Assembly: GCA_002284615.2 (NCBI GenBank)
Contig: MU069513.1
Coordinates: 349,129-359,919, forward strand
Direction: 5' to 3'
Source of the DNA: Dunaliella salina
Lineage: Eukaryota; Chlorophyta; Chlorophyceae; Chlamydomonadales; Dunaliellaceae
Length of the DNA: 10,791 bases
Position numbers and translations under genes: made by a program. Of the stretch, positions 1 through 5,755 are shown piece after piece. The notes below the pieces were generated by a model. It was not told the origin of the DNA, did no database searches, and saw only the letters and a program-made list of their open reading frames with translations. Position 1 is the stretch's first letter, and each line of letters starts with the position of its first letter.

Positions 1-80
<80 letters not shown>

Positions 81-141
81 CATGTGTACGCGTGTGCGCG
101 TGTGTGTGTGGGCGCATGTGTGCGCGTGCTTGCGCGCATGC
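1..141. repeat. (TG)n microsatellite grading into alternating purine-pyrimidine DNA
   Basis: Positions 1-77 are an uninterrupted TG dinucleotide run that starts at the window edge, so its true length is unknown. From 78 to about 141 the sequence is no longer pure TG but still mostly alternates pyrimidine and purine (TA, TG, CG, CA steps) with only a few breaks. Long TG/CG alternation is a known substrate for Z-DNA. Open reading frames through it give only Cys-Val repeats and are not genes. Confidence 0.97.
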
Positions 142-225
142 TCGAGTGTGTAAGGGCTAAAACATGCGCGCATCTGACAAGTGGATGTGAGTGTTTTCTA
201 GGTACAACATTTCCTTTTTTTGCAG

Positions 226-349
226 CGTCAGGGTGTATTGGATCAACGACATTGAACCGCTTGCAAGGAGGGCGGACAGACCAATTGCACTGAACGTTGA
301 AATTGTTGCTCAGGGCCTTCTCAAAATCTTGCTCATACTCAGCACTTAG
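226..349 (+). CDS. possible 3'-terminal exon of an unrecognised gene
   Basis: A good 3' splice site stands at 207-225: a pyrimidine-rich stretch with a run of T, then GCAG. Taking 226 as the first exon base, the frame starting with GTC at 227 is open for 40 codons to TAG at 347-349. It begins VRVYWINDIEPLARRADRP and continues with a hydrophobic stretch containing VAQGLLKILLIL. The composition is protein-like, with Trp, Tyr, Asp/Glu and alternating Arg/Ala and no low complexity, unlike the repeats on either side. The upstream (TG)n tract would lie in the preceding intron and the other exons would be outside the window. I recognise no family. Forty open codons can occur by chance, so the case rests on the acceptor and the composition together. 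No TGTAA poly(A) motif was seen shortly downstream, which weakens it. Confidence 0.3.
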
Positions 350-509
350 AAGAATGTTTGTGTTTTTGACCTGCATCAGAAAAGGCTGTCCCATGTCATA
401 CGTGTGTCACTTATGTTTGACTCATGTTACTTATGTTGGACCTGCATCATTGGCGCACGTCTTGAAACCTCTAAACCTCTAAATGGATACTACATTAGCT
501 TTCCTGTGG
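350..509. other. short stretch without a recognisable gene
   Basis: T-rich DNA between the candidate exon and the minisatellite. The 11-mer gacctgcatca occurs twice (368-378 and 439-449), and a short doubling of aaacctct lies at about 468-481. An ATG frame at 297-482 overlaps this stretch but has no supporting feature. Confidence 0.5.
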
Positions 510-1734
510 ACACCATTGGTCTTGCTGTAGTTAAATGGATTTCCTGAGGCAGGATTTGGGGCCTAATGAACACTGACGTGAACTCATACAGTACTTTTTT
601 CAAAGAACACCATTGGTCTTGCTGTTGCCGTTGCTGCACAGGCTGTTATAAGCAGGGCCTGAGCTAGGCTCCTGGGGCGACTGAACTTAGACGTAAACTA
701 ACACAATTTTTATATAAACATTGTTGGTCTTGCTGTTGCTGTTGCTGCACAGGCTGTTGTTAGGAGGGCCTGATACAGGTTTTGGGGCCTACTGAACGCT
801 GACGTGAACTCTCACAGTATCTTTCTTATAGGGACACCATTGGTCTTGCTGTTGCCGTTGCTGCACAGGCTGTTGTTAGAAGGGCCTGAGGCAGGCTCCG
901 CAGCAAATGAACCCCAACATGAACACAAAAACTTTTCCGTAGGAACACTGCTGATCTCGCTGTTGCTGCACAGGCTGTTTTTAGAAGGCCCTGAGGCAGG
1001 CTTTAGGCCAAATGAACTCTGACACGAACTCTTACAACAATTTTCTCATAAGCAAACCCTTGCTCTTACTAGGTGTTCCTGCTGCCGTTGGTGCACAGGC
1101 TGATGTTAGGAAGGCCTCAGGCAGGCTTTGGGGCCCAATGAACTCTATGATGTCAACTCTTTACGTCAACTTTCTCGCCAAGACACCTTTGGTCTGCTGC
1201 TATTGCTGCGACCCAGGCTAATTTTAAGCAGGATCTGAGCCAGGCTCCAGTTGCAAACAAACTCTGACGTGGACTCACACATAACTTTCATGAGAAAACC
1301 ACTGGTCTCGCTGTTTATGCTTTGCTGTTGCTCCACAGGCTGTTTTTGGTAGGGTCTGAGGCAGGTCCTGCGACTCTGAACCCTGACGAGAACTTTCATG
1401 TGAACTTTCCTCTGATTGTCAATGCTTTCGCCCTTGCTTTTCCTGTACATTGGTTTTACTGTTGCTGTTGCTACACAGGCTGTTGTTAGCAGGATCTGAG
1501 GCAGGCTCCGGGGGCAGAGGAGCTCGGACATGAACTTTCATAATAACTACAACGAGAAAACCATTGGCTTGCTGTTGCTTTACAGGCTTTTGTTAGCAGG
1601 GTCTAAGCAGGCTCCTGGGGCAAATGAACTCTAACATGAACTTTCATATTAGATTCCACGAGAGAACCATTGATCTTGCTGTTGCCGTTGCCGCACAGGC
1701 TGTTATTAGCAGGGTCTGAGCCAGGCTCCGGGGG
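510..1734. repeat. minisatellite array, about 11 degenerate units of roughly 117 bp
   Basis: Each unit runs, with many substitutions and small indels, through accattggtcttgctgtt, a gctgttgctgcacag block, ggctgttgttagcaggg, a cctgaggcaggctcc block, and an aatgaactctgacgtgaact tail. The cacagg core recurs at 637, 748, 864, 969, 1094, 1212, 1334, 1474, 1581 and 1694, giving spacings of 105-140 bp and a mean near 117. The first unit (from 510) lacks its middle and lies upstream of the first core. Divergence between units and the absence of a maintained frame on either strand argue for an old noncoding tandem array. The cctgaggcagg segment can form a short GCCTG/CAGGC hairpin in some units but not all. 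Confidence 0.93.
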
Positions 1735-1930
1735 TGAGTGTGCACGGCAACTAGCACAGGCGCTGTGGCAACGAGCGCTGCAAGGCCAGTGCCAGCGATG
1801 GGTTGGCACCCATGCAGAAAAGGTGTGTGGAAGTGTGTTGGTGGGTTGTAGGTATGTGTGCTGTGGCAGAGAATGCTGTACGCCTCATGCTGTGCTGAGC
1901 ATGTTGGTGTGAGCCCATTGTCCTGAAAAC
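1735..1930. other. spacer between minisatellite and (GAAA)n tract
   Basis: Unique-looking DNA with no supported gene. The last minisatellite unit runs into ggtgagtg, which resembles a donor site but has no convincing exon. On the minus strand an open frame (about 1644-1925) lies behind a pyrimidine-rich (TTTC)n tract ending in ttttcag, but it runs back into the minisatellite. Confidence 0.4.
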
Positions 1931-1932
1931 CA

Positions 1933-1947
1933 GAAAGAAAGAAAGGG

Positions 1948-1994
<47 letters not shown>

Positions 1995-2020
1995 AACGAA
2001 AAAAGAAACGAAAAGAAAAA
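1933..2020. repeat. (GAAA)n microsatellite with degenerate A-rich end
   Basis: Positions 1933-1996 are GAAA repeats with one interruption (gaaagggag near 1942-1949); the tract then decays into A-rich purine sequence to about 2020. It is a homopurine/homopyrimidine mirror-type tract, able in principle to form triplex DNA. Minus-strand frames through it read only Phe-Leu-Ser repeats and are not genes. Confidence 0.95.
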
Positions 2021-2057
2021 CTGTGGGGGCCTGAAATCCAGGATCCAGTATCAGGGA

Positions 2058-2144
2058 GGCGAGGAACTTGTGTTTGTAAAGGAGTTGCAGCATTAGCGAT
2101 GAGCATTTTGTCCTCAGAGTTGAGACAACAAAACTGCCATCGCC
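2058..2144. repeat. hairpin repeat family, copy 1
   Basis: The block from ggcgaggaac through gttgcagcattagcgatg and on to aactgccatcgcc aligns by eye with the near-identical copies at 3761-3849 and 3906-3994. The inverted arms are gcgatg (2096-2101) and catcgc (2138-2143), with ttttgtc and gacaacaaaa continuing the stem imperfectly. In the later copies the corresponding arm bases are gcaatg and cattgc, so a G-C pair here replaces an A-T pair there and the pairing is preserved. Confidence 0.6.
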
Positions 2145-2228
2145 CGCACTTTTCTTGTGCGGCAAAATCTATCCGTCAACCCCAGATGTTCCTGACTATG
2201 CTGCCTAGAAAATTCCGGGAATTTACAG

Positions 2229-2382
2229 GGGCGAGGAACGCATCTTTGCTGAGCAGTCGCAGCGTTGTCATAGTCGTGGCAACAACACAGTCATTGCCAG
2301 CACTGTGTCCGTGCAGCATACGTGCCCTCCCTTGACCCTGAGGTCTTGGGATGTTGGACTACGCACCCGCTCTCAAGTGCCT
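2229..2382. repeat. hairpin repeat family, copy 2 with 3' flank
   Basis: It shares gggcgaggaac with copy 1 and then follows the 3906 copy: a tttgctgagcagtcgcagc block, cacagtcattgccag, ctgtgtccgtgcagc, a diverged ccttgacccc segment, and gctctcaagtg about 75-80 bp later. The left arm of the stem seen in other copies is rearranged here, so only the right arm (acagtcattgcc) is intact. The 3' part matches 3990-4072, so the dispersed repeat is longer than the hairpin alone. Confidence 0.6.
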
Positions 2383-2618
2383 ATCATCCAAGCTCATCCA
2401 AGCTCTTGAACGTCTCATCTTCAAAGCCCGGATGGCATCACACTTGAAGGCAGTGTGCTCACCAGCTCTCAAATTGTCCTCAACATTTTTCAAGGCGCTT
2501 TCACGTCGTGGGCAACATCTGTATTGTTGCGAGAGCATGCAAAGTGTGCAAAACTACTTGGAGTGTGAAATGTACATTCCATGGGTGATGTGCTTGTTGT
2601 TATGGCACGCAAATAACA
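2383..2618. other. stretch without a recognisable gene
   Basis: A tandem doubling of catccaagct lies at about 2387-2406. A frame open from 2351 to 2701 covers this stretch, but it runs into the terminal inverted repeat of the next element and starts within the previous repeat, so it is unlikely to be a gene. Nothing else was seen. Confidence 0.4.
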
Positions 2619-3066
2619 TACCATATGTACACGACCAGTTCGTCAGGCTGACCCTGAAAAATTATTTTCTGGGGTTCGTCAGAGGTTTGTCAGGGTCCTG
2701 AAAAATTCATTTTGGAGTTCGTCCGCAGTTCGTTCCAAGTTTGTCGGAGGTTTTGCCGGAATTAATTTTTTCAGTTCGTTCCAACATTAATGGGGGTCTT
2801 CAAGGCGGAAGGACCTCTTCCAATACCTCTTGGGGGGGGGGGGCGTGGGGGACCTCGTCATCGTCCCGGAGGTTGGGGGGGCAAGGTAAGCGCGTCTTGC
2901 CCTCCTCTAGTTTTTTAGGTTTGTTTAGAGTTCGTCAAGCGTGAAGCTGGGGGAAATAAATATTTTTTGGAATTCATCAGGACTTTGTCAGGGGTACCCA
3001 AGATTATTTTTTAAAATCGGAGCCTCAGAATCGATTAATTAACGAACTGGTCGTGTACATACGGTA
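2619..3066. mobile_element. nonautonomous inverted-repeat element (MITE-like), 448 bp
   Basis: The ends are 25-bp terminal inverted repeats: left 2619-2643 (tacc, then atatgtacacgaccag, then ttcgt) and right 3042-3066. They are reverse complements with one difference (A against G at the fifth base). The trinucleotide ACA flanks both sides (2616-2618 and 3067-3069); alternatively the outermost TA of each end is a TA target duplication, as in Tc1/mariner-type elements. The interior has no credible transposase frame. It carries related subrepeats built on cagttcgtc and agtttgtcgg next to ctgaaaaatt, and G-runs in its middle. Length, ends and lack of coding potential fit a MITE moved by a transposase encoded elsewhere. 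The superfamily cannot be fixed from this copy. Confidence 0.75.
2832..2881 (+). other. G-rich segment with G-quadruplex potential
   Basis: Runs of 12 G (2832-2843), 5 G (2847-2851) and 7 G (2875-2881) lie on the plus strand inside the MITE-like element. The first two runs alone can supply four G-tracts separated by loops of one to three bases. The exact run lengths may carry sequencing or assembly error. Confidence 0.7.
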
Positions 3067-3280
3067 ACATGCATGTACAAATGTGCAGAAAACGGAAATA
3101 AAATGACCCGAATGGAAGGTGGATTGCATTTGAGAGGGAGAAGCAAAAAAATCCATTGAGAGCAAGCAAGTGGATCAGAAGAAAAAGGTAAGTGTTCATT
3201 TGCGTGGCCACACAAATATGCTCCAAGATTTTTGATTCAGGGTGAGTACATTGTTTTTTAAAGCACACAAGATCCTAGCA
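3067..3280. other. stretch without a recognisable gene
   Basis: AT-leaning DNA downstream of the MITE-like element. A minus-strand frame (3035-3268) includes the element's inverted repeat and is not supported. Nothing else was seen. Confidence 0.4.
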
Positions 3281-3358
3281 GTTGGAGCCAGGCACAGCGG
3301 TTCACCATGCTTTTGAACGCATTGACAAGCACGTGGAACTGCTGTGCCTGGCTTCAAT
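3281..3358 (+). other. long imperfect hairpin, precursor-miRNA-like
   Basis: The left arm 3282-3303 (ttggagccaggcacagc, then ggttc) and right arm 3336-3357 (gaactgctgtgcctgg, then cttcaa) pair over 22 positions with only two non-Watson-Crick positions. Both are G-U pairs if the plus strand is transcribed. After a small asymmetric internal loop the stem resumes with tgctt (3308-3312) against aagca (3327-3331), leaving a terminal loop of about 14 nt (3313-3326). Arm length, loop size and the G-U pattern resemble a small-RNA precursor, which green algae are known to make. It could equally be a tiny foldback element. No expression evidence is available from sequence. Confidence 0.5.
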
Positions 3359-3528
3359 AGCCAAGATGTTGTAGATCACAAGCACTACCTTTTCAGGAGA
3401 TCTAGATAAAAGGTCTATTGTAAGAAGCTCTATCACAGAATTGGCGGCGACTGTTTCAACGGTGTTGACGCGTAAGTGACGTGAAACTAGTACACATCCT
3501 GGAAATCAAAAATTTGGGGTTGAAGGGC
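3359..3528. other. stretch without a recognisable gene
   Basis: A TGTAA motif occurs at 3419-3423 without an upstream coding region. A frame starting at 3481 continues into the repeats downstream and is not supported. Confidence 0.4.
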
Positions 3529-3620
3529 AGGAGCTCGTTCGCTGAACAGTTGCAACGCTTGCAACAACGCATTGGTGACAGAACCTCGTCAACATCACTC
3601 GGGCAGGTGCAGTGTTGTGG
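3529..3620. repeat. hairpin repeat family, diverged copy
   Basis: The order gagctcgttcgctgaac, agttgcaacgcttgcaac, cgcattggtgacag and caggtgcagtgttg loosely follows the plan of the copies at 2229 and 3761 (a gctgggcacttgcagcattggcaatgac block, then tgacagcaacacag). It ends at the gtggatccaa motif, as the 3761 copy does. The alignment is by eye and the stem is not clearly kept. Confidence 0.3.
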
Positions 3621-3911
3621 ATCCAAGCTTTTTCTTGCGTTGATGGAAAGAAAAAGAAAAAGAAAAACTACGAAGGCAGAGAAGTTCTCTCTACATCAAT
3701 TATGGAAAAGGAGACACATTGGCTCAACAAAAGAGCCGTGTGCCCCCTCCACACCACAAGGATGGATGCCTCTTTGCTGGGCACTTGCAGCATTGGCAAT
3801 GACTGTTTTGTCGTCTGAGTCATGACAGCAACACAGTCATTGCCAGGACAGTGGATCCAAAGTTTTCTTGGGTTGATGGATTGTGGATCCAAATTTTTTG
3901 GGGGTGATGGA
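3617..3911. repeat. three copies of a 29-31 bp gtggatccaa...gatgga motif
   Basis: Copies lie at 3617-3647, 3851-3880 and 3883-3911. Each runs gtggatccaa, a T-rich core (ttttcttg in two of them), then gttgatgga or ggtgatgga. The second and third are almost adjacent and lie between the two 89-bp copies of the 145-bp direct repeat. Open frames through 3612-3825 owe their length to these repeats. Confidence 0.75.
3761..3849. repeat. hairpin repeat family, copy A of a 145-bp direct repeat
   Basis: These 89 bp match 3906-3994 with a single difference (gcctctttg here, gcctgtttg there), offset exactly 145. Inside is a perfect 13-bp inverted repeat, tggcaatgactgt (3794-3806) against acagtcattgcca (3833-3845), around a 26-nt loop that can pair further. 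The near identity implies a recent duplication or conversion. Confidence 0.93.
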
Positions 3912-3994
3912 TGCCTGTTTGCTGGGCACTTGCAGCATTGGCAATGACTGTTTTGTCGTCTGAGTCATGACAGCAACACAGTCATTGCCAGGAC
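3906..3994. repeat. hairpin repeat family, copy B of a 145-bp direct repeat
   Basis: This is the second of the near-identical pair, with the 13-bp arms at 3939-3951 and 3978-3990. Downstream it continues with ctgtgtctgtgcagcc and a ctcgaccccgtac segment, which matches the flank of the copy at 2229. The 3' part of this flank is loosely repeated again near 4286-4450 (ccttgaccccgtgcacc and gatagctctcaa). Confidence 0.93.
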
Positions 3995-4180
3995 TGTGTC
4001 TGTGCAGCCGGCATGCATTCCTCGACCCCGTACATTTTTCGGATCAAGGACAGCGCGCCAGCTCTCAAGTGTGGTGTCGTTGTGTGAGTCATCGAGGCTC
4101 AGGCTATTTTGTTGTTGGAGCCTGGAGAGCAGTGAGATTACCATTGTGAGCTAACAGTAATGGTGCGGCAACTATGCATG

Positions 4181-4282
4181 CCTCTGCCACAGTGTGGCCT
4201 CTGTCACAGTGTGGCCTCTGCCACAGTGTGGCCTCTGCCACAGTTTGGCCTCTACCACAGTGTGGCCTCTGCCACAGTGTGA
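4181..4282. repeat. 17-bp minisatellite, 6 copies
   Basis: Six head-to-tail units of cctctgccacagtgtgg with single-base variants: ctgtcac in unit 2, gtttgg in unit 4, ctaccac in unit 5, and a final a in unit 6. Each unit contains ccacagtgtgg, an 11-bp palindrome centred on G, complete in units 1, 3 and 5. The array is flanked by atgcatg on the left (4174-4180) and acatgcatg on the right. Confidence 0.97.
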
Positions 4283-4735
4283 TAAACATGCATGCCTTGA
4301 CCCCGTGCACCTTATAACACACATTTGCATAGTGCAGCCAGACGGATAGAGTCCGTGCAAATTTTGGATCAACCGTCGAACCAAATAGCAACTGCCAAAC
4401 CAAATAAAAACCGTGTACTTGGAATCCTGAGCTTGATAGCTCTCAATTGGTGTGTTCATGGATTCGATTGGAGTTGGTCGATGCGGGTGGGCTGACAGGA
4501 GGGTCTTGACTTTTTGGGACCCCCCTACTGGCATTTTCCTGAGCCACACACCTGTGAATGCTTGGGTGTCTTTGAGCTCTGCCAAGCATCCCAATGTTTG
4601 AGCAGTGAGAGCAGTGCAGGCAGCAGTGAGAAAATATCAAGAAAGATTGTGCGCTTGCCTTTTGGCTGCGTGCATGGAGGAAAGAGCCCCCCATTGACTC
4701 CCACTGACAGAGCACCGAGTGTTTGATCCTGATCA
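4283..4735. other. stretch without a supported gene
   Basis: The first part (to about 4450) loosely repeats the flank of the hairpin repeat family: ccttgaccccgtgcacc, gtgcagcc, ttttggatcaa and tagctctcaa. From 4450 to 4735 open frames exist on both strands (minus 4443-4820 and 4525-4833; plus 4514-4726). They overlap one another and the tRNA-like segment, have no splice context, and resemble no family I know. Confidence 0.4.
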
Positions 4736-4819
4736 CAAGGGTTTGATCCTGGGACCTCTTTCTTGCTGGCGCACTCCTTATGCCTGACTGGGGGCTGTAG
4801 CATGACGGCAGTTGAGCCA
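4736..4819 (-). repeat. tRNA-like segment with A and B boxes, possible SINE head
   Basis: Read on the minus strand, TGGCTCAACTG (4819-4809) matches the Pol III A-box consensus TRGYNNARNNG exactly, and GATCAAACC (4748-4740) matches the B-box consensus GWTCRANNC exactly. The B box sits in a T-arm-like hairpin: ccagg, a 7-nt loop atcaaac, then ccttg (4752-4736), with four of five stem pairs formed. The start-to-start spacing of the boxes is 71 bp, longer than in an intronless tRNA. The acceptor-stem ends do not pair and no clear anticodon arm is visible, so this is not a working tRNA gene. A decayed tRNA-derived SINE is the likeliest reading. A second gatcaggatcaaac copy lies just downstream (near 4721-4735). 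Confidence 0.35.
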
Positions 4820-5007
4820 CCGCGGTATCTCATCAGGCAGCAGTACCCTTCATCCCCACCTAGTAAGGGGAAGCTCCTGCACCACTGCTGTGAATCATTT
4901 TAATACCAACAGTCCTTGTTCTGCCAGTCATTTTAAAGCCCAGGCAGGCTGCACTTTTTCACTGCATTTTGTCCTGTCGCCCTGCATACTCGTGTTGCTT
5001 CTCTCAG

Positions 5008-5064
5008 GTGCTGGTGCACTGCTGCACTTGCGGCTGTGAGGAAGTGGCCAAGCAAGCTGCATAG
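5008..5064 (+). pseudogene. decayed copy 1 of the 5' end of the terminal exon
   Basis: Behind an intact acceptor (pyrimidine-rich, ctctcag ending at 5007) the frame reads VLVHCCTCGCEEVAKQAA and then TAG at 5062-5064. It parallels the real exon start, VLAALLHCGCEDVAKQAA, with two compensating one-base indels early on. The preceding 35 or so bases (from gtcctgtc at 4971) also resemble the intron end before 5240. If spliced, it would give a protein cut off before the Gln/Lys-rich tail. Whether the site is used cannot be told from sequence. Confidence 0.75.
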
Positions 5065-5123
5065 CTAGCTAAAGGCACCCTTGATCCTGTTGTCTTATGT
5101 ACATGATGTGCTGCTACGTGCAT

Positions 5124-5178
5124 GTCCTGGTAGCACTCCTGCACTTGCGGCTGTGAGGATGTGGCCAAAAAGGCTGCA
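5124..5178 (+). pseudogene. decayed copy 2 of the 5' end of the terminal exon
   Basis: It aligns with copy 1 (offset 117) and with the real exon (offset 115) through ctcctgcacttgcggctgtg, gatgtggcc and ggctgca. The acceptor is gone: cat|g stands where cag|g is expected. One extra base in cacttgcgg shifts the frame, giving VLVALLHLRL and a stop. It cannot serve as an exon in the original frame. Confidence 0.75.
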
Positions 5179-5225
5179 TGGCCAGTCAACTCACAATCTT
5201 GAGTCCTGTCATCTCATACCCATTT

Positions 5226-5239
5226 ATGCTCCTCTGCAG
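5226..5239 (+). other. 3' splice site of the terminal exon
   Basis: The sequence tgctcctctgcag ends in AG at 5238-5239 after a pyrimidine-rich tract. It is the only acceptor of the three tandem copies that leads into a long open frame. The matching donor was not identified. Confidence 0.75.
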
Positions 5240-5423
5240 GTGCTGGCAGCACTCCTGCATTGCGGCTGTGAAGATGTGGCCAAGCAGGCTGCATCTGAAC
5301 TGGCTCGCGCGCTGCCCACCCACGAAGACCCGGTGGCATGGAGTGAGCGCTTTGTGCACACCACATTGCTCAAGGACAAACAAGAGGGCGGAAAGGTTGC
5401 TACCAAAGGCAAAGGCAAGGGCA

Positions 5424-5454
<31 letters not shown>

Positions 5455-5755
5455 ACAGCTGTTGGCACCAAAAGCGGGCAAACAGAAAGGAGAAGTGGCA
5501 GCCGGGTCAACTGAGGCTGGCTCACAAAAAGTTGGCGCAGCAGCAGCAACATTGCCTGAGAACTTACAAGGTGAAGCAACACAGCAGCAGCAGGAGCAGG
5601 AAAGCCCAGTGGGGTCCCCGGAGGTGGGCAAGAAAAGGAGCAGGCCTGAGCAAGCCAGCACTCCTGGGCAAGGGAAAGCTGCAGGCGGCCCGGCTCCAGG
5701 CGGATCAGCTGCAAAGAGCACATCAAAGAAGAAAAAGAAGCCCAGCAATGGGTGA
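5240..5755 (+). CDS. 3'-terminal coding exon of a spliced gene with poly-Gln and Lys-rich tail
   Basis: The exon opens after a clear acceptor (tgctcctctgcag, ending 5239) and is open for 171 codons to TGA at 5753-5755; the frame upstream of 5240 is intronic. Residues 1-45 (VLAALLHCGCEDVAKQAASE, then LARALPTHEDPVAWSERFVH) look folded and helical, perhaps the last helices of an alpha-solenoid. The rest is low complexity: GKGKGKGKH at 57-63 region, ten Gln (64-73, nine CAG and one CAA, 5429-5458), a second Gln cluster (115-120), an Ala/Gly/Pro linker, and two basic clusters resembling nuclear localisation signals, KKRSRP (131-136) and KKKKKP (163-168). A nuclear or nucleolar protein is likely, but I do not recognise the family. 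Earlier exons were not found. Two decayed copies of the exon start lie just upstream. Confidence is high that this is coding and low on function. Confidence 0.85.

Noticed and set aside
6..293. 95-codon frame beginning Met-Cys-Val repeats
   Set aside because: It is the translation of the (TG)n tract running into intron-like DNA and across the acceptor at 225.
1166..1531. 121-codon minus-strand frame within the minisatellite
   Set aside because: It spans about three repeat units; neighbouring units break the frame with stops and indels, so the array does not encode a repeated protein.
510..1734. CRISPR array
   Set aside because: The units are about 117 bp and diverged throughout. There is no short conserved repeat alternating with unique spacers, and the context is eukaryotic.
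1644..2165. 173-codon minus-strand frame and its Phe-Leu-Ser neighbour
   Set aside because: Its middle is the (GAAA)n tract read in reverse and its end is a minisatellite unit. The (TTTC)n plus ttttcag at 1926 resembles an acceptor, but the exon behind it runs straight into the repeat array.
2351..2701. 116-codon plus-strand frame
   Set aside because: It begins in the dispersed repeat flank and ends inside the MITE-like element. The YVHDQF peptide it shares with the minus frame at 3035-3268 is just the inverted repeat translated twice.
3481..3825. 114-codon plus-strand frame with a Lys/Arg-rich stretch
   Set aside because: It is built from the gtggatccaa repeats, an A-rich run and the 145-bp repeat, with no splice context.
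4172..4594. 140-codon minus-strand frame with a repeated His/Thr/Glu/Ala pattern
   Set aside because: The repetitive part is the 17-bp minisatellite; 17 is not a multiple of 3, so each unit shifts frame and no coding repeat is maintained.
4736..4826. A functional tRNA gene
   Set aside because: The acceptor-stem ends do not pair, no clear anticodon arm forms and the A-B spacing is long; it is kept only as a tRNA-like repeat.
5224..5748. 174-codon minus-strand frame and other frames opposite the terminal exon
   Set aside because: These are shadows of the plus-strand exon: the Gln, Lys and Ala codons read backwards as Leu, Phe, Cys and Ala runs. The plus-strand frame has the acceptor and the protein-like N-terminal part.
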